64,000 bases of DNA. Source: Legionella impletisoli (GTDB lineage Bacteria > Pseudomonadota > Gammaproteobacteria > Legionellales > Legionellaceae). Below the pieces are notes generated by a model. That model worked only from the letters and a program-made list of their open reading frames with translations. It was not told the origin of the DNA and made no database searches. Position 1 is the first letter of the stretch. Every line of letters starts with the position of its first letter. Shown piece by piece: positions 57,447-64,000 of the stretch. The stretch spans positions 64,501-128,500 of the forward strand of contig NZ_CAAAIA010000005.1 in the NCBI RefSeq assembly GCF_900639875.1, read 5' to 3'. The position numbers and the translations under genes were made by a program.

Positions 57447-58337
57447 ATGACCAAGCAAAAGTTTAAACGTGTAATTTTATACGCAAGGCAACACCGCGCC
57501 AATCAAGGCGTAAATGAAACCCTACACCGCTTGATTGGGTATTTAAAGTCTAAAAAAATAGCGGCATTTCAGGATGCAGATACCGCGTCGAATTTTGAGT
57601 TAAAATTGCCTGTATTAGAGCGTGACAATATGGGTGAAAATCAAGATATCATTGTCGTGGTTGGTGGCGATGGGAGTTTACTTTCAGCCGCTCGAATGGC
57701 GATTAAAGTGAATGTTCCCGTCGTTGGCATCAACCGCGGACGACTGGGATTTTTAACCGATATATCACCTTCAGAAATTGAAGACCAACTCAGTGCTGTT
57801 TTAAATGGAGAATACCAGGAAGAACGTCGCTTTTTATTACAAACGAGAATTCATGACGAAGATTCCACTTACTTTCAGGGTGATGCACTCAATGACGTTG
57901 TTTTAAGTCGCGGAAGAGAAACGCATTTAATTGAGTTTGACGTGTGTATTAACCAACAATTTGTCAGCCATTATCGAGCAGATGGCTTGATCTTAGCAAC
58001 GCCGACTGGTTCGACGGCTTACGCCTTATCAGCCGGTGGGCCTATTATGCACCCCCTTTTAAACGCCATGGTGATGGTGCCGATGTTTTCTCATAGTTTA
58101 ACCACAAGACCTTTAGTCATTGATGGTCACGACGTCGTGGATTTAAAAATCAGCCAAAGCAATGAAAGTGATTTGCAAATCAGCTGCGATGGCCATGAGT
58201 CTCGTACAGTCAAGCCAGGGCAGATTATATCGATTGAAAAAAATGCGCAACAGTTAAAGCTATTGCATCCCAAAGAATATAATTATTATGATACGTTAAG
58301 AATCAAACTCGGGTGGGGAAGCAAATCCCAGGGATAA
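57447..58337 (+). CDS. nadK: NAD kinase
   Basis: Phosphorylates NAD to NADP. The 296-aa protein has the catalytic [14 protein letters not shown] (GGDG), [12 protein letters not shown], and the nucleotide site [21 protein letters not shown] 57447 is preferred with AAGGA 10 nt upstream over the in-frame TTG at 57441. recN starts 3 nt after its stop, giving typA-nadK-recN as a likely operon; nadK-recN is a common pair. Confidence 0.95.
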   Translation: MTKQKFKRVILYARQHRANQGVNETLHRLIGYLKSKKIAAFQDADTASNFELKLPVLERDNMGENQDIIVVVGGDGSLLSAARMAIKVNVPVVGINRGRLGFLTDISPSEIEDQLSAVLNGEYQEERRFLLQTRIHDEDSTYFQGDALNDVVLSRGRETHLIEFDVCINQQFVSHYRADGLILATPTGSTAYALSAGGPIMHPLLNAMVMVPMFSHSLTTRPLVIDGHDVVDLKISQSNESDLQISCDGHESRTVKPGQIISIEKNAQQLKLLHPKEYNYYDTLRIKLGWGSKSQG

Positions 58338-58340
58338 ATT

Positions 58341-60017
58341 ATGCTCACGTCATTACGCATTGAAAATTTTGCCATTGTAGCTAAGTTAGAACTGGATTTT
58401 GAATCAGGAATGACCGCTTTTACAGGTGAAACAGGCGCGGGTAAGTCCATCATGATCGACGCCCTAATGTTGGCACTTGGGGATCGCGCCGACGTATCCG
58501 TGATACGGCCTGGTGCGGATAAATGCGACATCACCGCTTGTTTTCATTATGACGAACATTCTCTGCCTGCCCAGTGGCTTAAGGAGCACGAGGTATCCAG
58601 TGATGAGGGTGTAATCTACCTTCGCCGAGTGATTCATGGGGAAGGTCGCTCAAAATCTTACATCAATGGCCAGCCTTTTCCCTTGCAAAAAGTAAAAGAA
58701 CTCAGTGAGCGTTTGGTGGATATTCACGGTCAACACCAGCATCAAAGCTTACTTCATCATGCCACACATCGCCAGCAACTTGATCAATTTGCAAATCACG
58801 ATTCTCTCCTTGAACGCGTTGCTGCTTTGTTTCAAACTGCTCAAACCATTAAAAAAGAAATTGAACGCCTTGAACGTCAACATGTTTCTGAAGAGCGGCA
58901 AGAATTGCTGCGATTTCAAATTGAAGAACTTCGTCATTTGAATAGTCATGATGGAGAGATGCAACAGCTTCATGAAGAACACCAATGTTTACATCATGCC
59001 CGTGAATACCTAGAACATGCACAAGAGATTAACACATTACTCAACAGCGATGATGAGCCAAATATTATACAAGGCTTAAATCACATCATGCAGCGGTTAT
59101 CGAGTTTACCAGCCCATCTAGAGCCAATTAAAAATGCGCTTGAATTAATTAATTCGGCCTTGATTCAATGCGAAGAAGCAAACGATGAAATCACCCGTTT
59201 TTCAGAGCAAATTTCTCTAGATCCCGAGCGGTTAAATGAGTTGGAAGCGCGAATTAGTCAACTACATCAAGCAGCAAGAAAGTATCACGTAGATGCCAAT
59301 CAGTTAACTAATGTATTAATCGAACTCGAGAAGGAATTAAACACGCTGGACAATTCAGGCCAGAAACTCATCGAACTAAAAAAAGACTATCAGTCAGCCA
59401 TCGAGGACTATCAAAAAGCTGCAGAAACACTTCGCCAGTCTCGCCATAGTTACGCCAAGAAATTAGCAGGTGAAATCAGCGGCACCATCCAATTATTGGG
59501 CATGCCACATGGTTACATTGAAATAGAAATCACCCCCCTTGAAAAGATGCAACTTCATGGTCAAGATAAAGTTGAATATAAAGTGTGTACAAATCCTGGC
59601 ATGAAACCAGACACATTAAATAAAGTGGCTTCCGGGGGCGAATTATCCCGAATTAGCCTTGCCATTCAAATGATTACTGCCCAGCGTGGAAGTACGCCTA
59701 CTTTACTCTTTGACGAAGTCGATGTCGGAATTGGTGGTGCCACTGCTGCTTTAGTAGGGCGATTGCTTCGCACATTGGGTGAGCGATTACAAGTGTTTTG
59801 TGTGACGCACCAACCCCAGGTCGCAGCGAGCGCGCATCACCATTTTCTTGTAGAAAAGCATAGCGATCAACAACAAACTTACTCACACATTATACGTCTA
59901 CAAGATTCTGATAAAATCAATGAAATCGCAAGAATGCTTGGAGGATTGAAAGTCACCGAACAAACGCGCTCTCATGCAAAAGAACTGCTTCAGCAATTTG
60001 ATACCTGTTTGGCTTAA
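58341..60017 (+). CDS. recN: DNA repair protein RecN
   Basis: SMC-like ATPase for double-strand break repair. The 558-aa product has Walker A AFTGETGAGKSIMIDAL, a central coiled coil (about 160-380), the ABC signature ASGGELSRISLAIQM, Walker B TLLFDEVDVGIGG and the final CVTHQPQVAA. Length matches E. coli (553 aa). The gene is 3 nt after nadK; no LexA box is seen directly before it, so SOS control would need to act further upstream. Confidence 0.95.
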   Translation: MLTSLRIENFAIVAKLELDFESGMTAFTGETGAGKSIMIDALMLALGDRADVSVIRPGADKCDITACFHYDEHSLPAQWLKEHEVSSDEGVIYLRRVIHGEGRSKSYINGQPFPLQKVKELSERLVDIHGQHQHQSLLHHATHRQQLDQFANHDSLLERVAALFQTAQTIKKEIERLERQHVSEERQELLRFQIEELRHLNSHDGEMQQLHEEHQCLHHAREYLEHAQEINTLLNSDDEPNIIQGLNHIMQRLSSLPAHLEPIKNALELINSALIQCEEANDEITRFSEQISLDPERLNELEARISQLHQAARKYHVDANQLTNVLIELEKELNTLDNSGQKLIELKKDYQSAIEDYQKAAETLRQSRHSYAKKLAGEISGTIQLLGMPHGYIEIEITPLEKMQLHGQDKVEYKVCTNPGMKPDTLNKVASGGELSRISLAIQMITAQRGSTPTLLFDEVDVGIGGATAALVGRLLRTLGERLQVFCVTHQPQVAASAHHHFLVEKHSDQQQTYSHIIRLQDSDKINEIARMLGGLKVTEQTRSHAKELLQQFDTCLA

Positions 60018-60029
60018 ATGAATGCTTCC

Positions 60030-60118
60030 TTATCCACATTTCTTGTAGGAACACTTTGAGTCGATTAGGCTTTGTTATTTATACTGAAAGAAACAGGTTA
60101 TAAACAAAGTTATCCACA
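60030..60118 (+). promoter_or_regulatory. cluster of DnaA boxes
   Basis: Two perfect TTATCCACA nonamers (60030-60038 and 60110-60118) and one near match TTATAAACA (60098-60106), all on the same strand, lie in the 147-nt gap between recN and the convergent gene. A CTTTGTT/AACAAAG inverted repeat (60070-60076 / 60103-60109) encloses the middle. DnaA binding is strongly suggested; whether it titrates DnaA, loads replication proteins or controls transcription is open. Confidence 0.6.
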
Positions 60119-60164
60119 GAGATGGTCTATGTTTAGAAATTGATGCGACGTAAAGACCTATCCA

Positions 60165-61793
60165 TTAAGTTAAATAGGTGCGTCGCTCCGTCATGGTTTC
60201 AATGCTGTTATGGACGGTTTGCTCACAAATTTCCTGCATAATGGGTAGTTCGCACAACGGCTTATTCTGAGCAATAAGATGGGCAATTAAAACACAATCT
60301 TCCCAGGTTTTTTCACTTTTACGTGCCTTATTTTTTAGCCAAAGCGCAACCCAGATAAAATGAAACAACCAACGGTCGCGCTGCTTTTCGAAAACTTGTG
60401 CAAAAACAGCGTCCATGGCAGCCTCAAAATCACAGACCTTAGTTCCTTGCATAAAGCTACAGAATTGATTCACCACTTTGTCGACGTCTTGATTTTCAAT
60501 ATACCAAGATTCAGTAAATCGTTTGGTTTTAGACCATCCTCTTGAGCGCTGTAAAGCTTCATCAACACGGACATGCGTAAAGGGAGCAATTTGTATCGTG
60601 AGTTGTTGCAATAAAGCTTTTTCATCGATGTGCTGTGGGATAAATTGAAGACCCAATTCTTCTTGAATCTCCAGCAAATGTAAATCAGGCATTTCACCAT
60701 GAGCTATGCTGATGGCTAGGAAATGATTCGTCAAGCATGTTAAATAATCGATATCCACATCGCGAAGCATCACGGTTTCTTCGAAAGACTCATCATAATA
60801 ACGATTAAGCTCATCAGTTGGGATATCTGGTGTAAACCAGGCGTCTTTAATACCAATATCCAACTTAAACAATAAACCACAAAGACGATTTATTTTTCGC
60901 TGTTTAAAATGAATGAAAATTCCTTGTGCACCACTACCATCTACTTCACTGGCCTTAATTCGCAACGTAGGATTTTTTTTCTCGTTCTGAAAGACAACGC
61001 CACGCTTTCGTTGGATTTTAATCCAACGATCAAATTGGGCTTGATAGGATATGGGATACCAGTGTTTGATGGCTTGCAAACGCGATAAAGATACTGAGTT
61101 TAACGTGATTTTATCCATTAAAAGATCGATGGTTCCAATGACCACATCACGCACTTCAGCTTTAGGATGAAGCAAGGTTAAAAGAGCAATATCCTGTCCT
61201 TCTTCAATACTGTATAAATCAATTACTAGATCCGTAAAAAACTCCGCTGGCAACGCATAGCTTTGTGCAAAAAAGTTTTCAGCAATATCAAACGTTGAAA
61301 GATCGGATAATTCCTCGATTAAATCTCGTATGGAGTTTAAATGTGCGTCTTCTTCTTGTGGTAAGGTTAACTCTTCTTCGCTAGCTAACGAATAATACGC
61401 TTCTTTAAGTTCATCAGACAGCTCGACATGCACCTCGTAAAAAGCATTTAATATAGGAAGCCAGAAACTCAAGGAGTGGCCACTCGTTTGAATAGAATCG
61501 GCCAGGTGTGACATTAACTGGTCTAATAATCGTGCTGCCAGCTTGTTTTGTGATTCGGTTGCAGCTTGTAATTGTGAAATACAAATTTCGAGTGCAAAAA
61601 CACAAGCAGAATAATAAGGCTTAGCCACATCAATATCTAATTCTTCCATGGCGACGATGAGATCAATTAATCCTATGGCGAGCTCTGGTTCTTGTATGAA
61701 ATGAGAATAATGTCTAGGGTCTAGATTTTGACTTTGTTCGATGACTTCTGCGATATCATGCAACCAGGTTTTTAGTCGTTCAATGTTTACCAT
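60165..61793 (-). CDS. unrecognised 542-aa protein
   Basis: No family recognised. The product is acidic and largely helical, with no signal peptide or clear membrane helix; a Trp/Phe-rich segment near the C-terminus (RDRWLFHFIWVALWLKNKA) is the most hydrophobic part. The ATG at 61793 overlaps the yciA stop by 1 nt, with an AAGG site inside yciA, so it is the third gene of tex-yciA-unknown. Its operon place suggests a regular chromosomal gene rather than a recent import. Confidence 0.8.
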   Translation of the reverse strand: MVNIERLKTWLHDIAEVIEQSQNLDPRHYSHFIQEPELAIGLIDLIVAMEELDIDVAKPYYSACVFALEICISQLQAATESQNKLAARLLDQLMSHLADSIQTSGHSLSFWLPILNAFYEVHVELSDELKEAYYSLASEEELTLPQEEDAHLNSIRDLIEELSDLSTFDIAENFFAQSYALPAEFFTDLVIDLYSIEEGQDIALLTLLHPKAEVRDVVIGTIDLLMDKITLNSVSLSRLQAIKHWYPISYQAQFDRWIKIQRKRGVVFQNEKKNPTLRIKASEVDGSGAQGIFIHFKQRKINRLCGLLFKLDIGIKDAWFTPDIPTDELNRYYDESFEETVMLRDVDIDYLTCLTNHFLAISIAHGEMPDLHLLEIQEELGLQFIPQHIDEKALLQQLTIQIAPFTHVRVDEALQRSRGWSKTKRFTESWYIENQDVDKVVNQFCSFMQGTKVCDFEAAMDAVFAQVFEKQRDRWLFHFIWVALWLKNKARKSEKTWEDCVLIAHLIAQNKPLCELPIMQEICEQTVHNSIETMTERRTYLT

Positions 61794-62176
61794 TATGCCT
61801 TATCTTCTACAGGTCTTGGTTTGCCATGCTCATTAATAGCAACAAAAACAAATGTGCCTTCAGTGACACGATATTTATGTCCGCTGCCAAGTTCTTCTGA
61901 CCAGACTTCTACCGCAATGGTCATCGAGGTTCGACCTTGTTTAAGCAGTTCAGCATGGCAGCTAACCACATCTCCGACATGAACCGGTTTTAAAAACGTC
62001 ATGGAATGAATAGCAACCGTTGCAACCCGGCCTTTAGCAATCTTCTTTGCTAAAACACCGGCAGCAAGGTCCATTTGAGAAACCAACCACCCACCAAATA
62101 TATCACCATTAGCATTGGTGTCTGCTGGCATGGCTAAAGTTTGAATGGTTAGCTCCCCTTTAGGTTTTGAAATCAT
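61793..62176 (-). CDS. yciA: acyl-CoA thioesterase, YciA type
   Basis: Hotdog-fold hydrolase of acyl-CoA. The 127-aa product has the catalytic region [20 protein letters not shown] with the Asp, [13 protein letters not shown] and [19 protein letters not shown], all usual for the YciA/acyl-CoA hydrolase family. Its ATG overlaps the tex stop (ATGA). Confidence 0.92.
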   Translation of the reverse strand: MISKPKGELTIQTLAMPADTNANGDIFGGWLVSQMDLAAGVLAKKIAKGRVATVAIHSMTFLKPVHVGDVVSCHAELLKQGRTSMTIAVEVWSEELGSGHKYRVTEGTFVFVAINEHGKPRPVEDKA

Positions 62177-64000
62177 GATGAACCACGCTTTAATTTCGAG
62201 AGTGCATCAGCCATAGCCGTATTAAACACGGGCTTATTGTTCGCCGATGAGGTTTTAGTAGGTGCGGGGCTTTTATCCAGTGTTTTTTTCTTTATGACTT
62301 TCGGTGTATTGGTTTTAGCTGGTTTAACTTTTTTAGCTTGAGTGGTTACCCCTTGTTCATCTTCCAATCTCATCGAAAGGCTAATTCGACGTCGCTCTTC
62401 ATCTACTTCAATGACTTTAACTGTAACAATATCGCCCGCTTTAACAATTGTACGGGGATCACTGACAAATTTATTGGTGAGTGCGGAAATGTGAACAAGA
62501 CCATCTTGATGGACACCAATATCTACAAATGCGCCAAAATTCGTAACGTTGCTCACGACACCTTCCAAAATCATTCCTTTTTTCAAATGATTGATGTCTT
62601 CAATCCCTTCTTTAAAACTAGCCGTTTTAAATTCAGGTCTCGGATCACGTCCAGGCTTTTCTAATTCTTTGAGAACATCCAATACAGTAGGCAATCCAAA
62701 TTGCTCATCAACAAACTCTTCTGGATTAATGCCTCGAAGCAAATCACGATTTCCAATTGCTTCAGAAATCACGATGTTTTTACTGGCAAGGATTTTTTCA
62801 ACCAGAGGGTAAGCCTCTGGGTGAACGGCAGAAGCATCCAATGGATTTTCTCCTTGCATAATTCGTAAAAAGCCTGCAGATTGCTGGTATGCTTTCTCAC
62901 CCATGCGAGAAATTTGTTTCAGTTGTTCGCGTGTAGCAAAAGAACCATGCTCATCACGATATTCAACCAAATTCTTCGCTAAGGTTTCATTGAAGCCTGA
63001 AACACGCGTCAGCAAGGCAGACGATGCCGTATTTACATCGACACCCACCGCATTGACGCAATCTTCAACCACCGCTTCTAAACCGCGAGCTAATTTGGCT
63101 TGATTCACATCATGTTGATACTGTCCTACGCCGATGGATTTTGGTTCGATTTTAACCAGCTCCGCTAAAGGGTCTTGCAGACGTCTTGCTATAGAAACAG
63201 CCCCTCTCAGAGTCACATCCAACTCAGGGAATTCCTTTGCAGCTAACTCAGAAGCGGAGTAAACAGACGCTCCGGCTTCATTAACGACAAGCTTGGTCAA
63301 TTTTAAATCTGGGTACATTTTAATTAGATCAGAGACTAGACGCTCCGTTTCGCGAGAGGCAGTACCATTACCGATGCTAATCAGATTGACTTCATAGCGT
63401 GCCGCTAATTTTGCAAGTGTTGCAATGGCCTGATGCCATTCATTATTTGGCGCAAAAGGATAAACGGTGGCGTAATCCAAGAGTTTACCAGTTTCATTAA
63501 CAACCACTACTTTAACGCCGGTGCGAATTCCTGGATCAAGCCCGATGGTCACCTTATGTCCAGCCGGTGCGGCGAGCAGCAAATCTCTTAAATTCAAAGC
63601 AAATACTTTAATCGCTTCTTCATCAGCCATCTCGCGTAATTGCGTCATCAACTCTAATTCTAACTTGGTAAAGAGTTTAACTTTCCAAGTCAGTTTAATC
63701 GTATCGAAAAGCCACGTATCTGCGGCTCGGCCTTCTTCTGTGACGTTAAAATATTGGGCAATCCGTTTCACCCCATAATCGGGATCATCTGGTAAGGTTA
63801 ACGCCAATTGTAACGCACTTTCTCGCCGTCCTCGAAATAAAGCTAGGGCGCGATGAGAAGGAATTTTTCGAATAGGCTCGGCATAATCAAAATAATCGGC
63901 AAATTTATTGGCCAAAGCATTCGCTTTTTCTTTGGTTCCCATAGACGTCAGTACACCATGTTGCCATAAGTAGCTTCTTAGTTCTTTAAGCAAATCTGCT
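62173..64000 (-). CDS. tex: Tex family RNA-binding protein (5' part lies outside the window)
   Basis: Conserved transcription accessory protein that binds nucleic acid. The visible 608 residues cover part of the N-terminal helical domain, the YqgF/RNase H-like domain ([20 protein letters not shown]), the helix-hairpin-helix region ([20 protein letters not shown]) and the S1 domain ([20 protein letters not shown]). E. coli Tex is 773 aa, so about 160 residues are beyond the right edge; the frame is open to the last base. The C-terminal tail after S1 is Lys/Pro/Thr-rich. Confidence 0.95.
   Translation of the reverse strand, partial: ADLLKELRSYLWQHGVLTSMGTKEKANALANKFADYFDYAEPIRKIPSHRALALFRGRRESALQLALTLPDDPDYGVKRIAQYFNVTEEGRAADTWLFDTIKLTWKVKLFTKLELELMTQLREMADEEAIKVFALNLRDLLLAAPAGHKVTIGLDPGIRTGVKVVVVNETGKLLDYATVYPFAPNNEWHQAIATLAKLAARYEVNLISIGNGTASRETERLVSDLIKMYPDLKLTKLVVNEAGASVYSASELAAKEFPELDVTLRGAVSIARRLQDPLAELVKIEPKSIGVGQYQHDVNQAKLARGLEAVVEDCVNAVGVDVNTASSALLTRVSGFNETLAKNLVEYRDEHGSFATREQLKQISRMGEKAYQQSAGFLRIMQGENPLDASAVHPEAYPLVEKILASKNIVISEAIGNRDLLRGINPEEFVDEQFGLPTVLDVLKELEKPGRDPRPEFKTASFKEGIEDINHLKKGMILEGVVSNVTNFGAFVDIGVHQDGLVHISALTNKFVSDPRTIVKAGDIVTVKVIEVDEERRRISLSMRLEDEQGVTTQAKKVKPAKTNTPKVIKKKTLDKSPAPTKTSSANNKPVFNTAMADALSKLKRGSS

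Noticed and set aside
60030-60118. Chromosomal replication origin
   Set aside because: Too few DnaA boxes, no AT-rich unwinding block and none of dnaA, dnaN, gyrB or gidA nearby; a smaller DnaA-binding locus is more likely.
60145-60192. GCGACG...CGTCGC nested hairpin as terminator of recN
   Set aside because: Half of it lies in the coding end of the convergent gene, the inner helix is short and there is no T-run.

Overview
The window comes from a gammaproteobacterium of the Legionella type. Housekeeping proteins are gammaproteobacterial throughout. The accessory genes point to Legionellaceae: a homologue of the Legionella iron effector MavN/IroT (48.2-50.0 kb) stands divergently next to a secreted M28 aminopeptidase of the LapA/LapB kind, and several proteins combine membrane hairpins with coiled coils, as many Dot/Icm effectors do. 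The species assignment is inference; no 16S rRNA is present.

Region 1 (1-27.7 kb, all minus strand) is the classic block rlmE-ftsH-folP-glmM-tpiA-secG-tRNA-Leu(GAG) ... tRNA-fMet-rimP-nusA-infB-rbfA-truB-rpsO. In enterics and pseudomonads the two halves lie close together; here a complete 14-gene nuoA-N operon (NADH:quinone oxidoreductase, complex I) sits between tRNA-Leu and tRNA-fMet. nuoC and nuoD are separate genes. tRNA-fMet has its own strong promoter and a rho-independent terminator.

Region 2 (27.8-42 kb) is mosaic. Conserved genes (yhbY, rluE, a DUF2066 protein, a CDP-alcohol phosphatidyltransferase, hda, a POT peptide transporter, aroE, pepN) alternate with genes of no recognised family: three multi-pass/coiled-coil proteins (29.1, 32.8 and 35.8 kb) and a patatin-like phospholipase. 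The 32.8 kb gene has a PmrA-type direct repeat upstream, which supports effector-like regulation.

Region 3 (42-50.5 kb) holds the prkA(yeaG)-yeaH-spoVR(ycgB) stress/stationary-phase operon, the M28 aminopeptidase, and the MavN/IroT homologue behind a good Fur box. Behind mavN lies a GC-rich non-coding stretch with a perfect 29-bp inverted repeat that runs into about ten copies of a 19-20 bp tandem repeat.

Region 4 (50.5-64 kb) carries rep, hslO, an unrecognised gene, a repeat protein whose good start is out of frame with its body across a T-TTT-TTA slippery heptamer, typA, nadK, recN, an intergenic gap with two perfect DnaA boxes, and a minus-strand operon tex-yciA-unknown. tex runs off the right edge and rpsO off the left edge.
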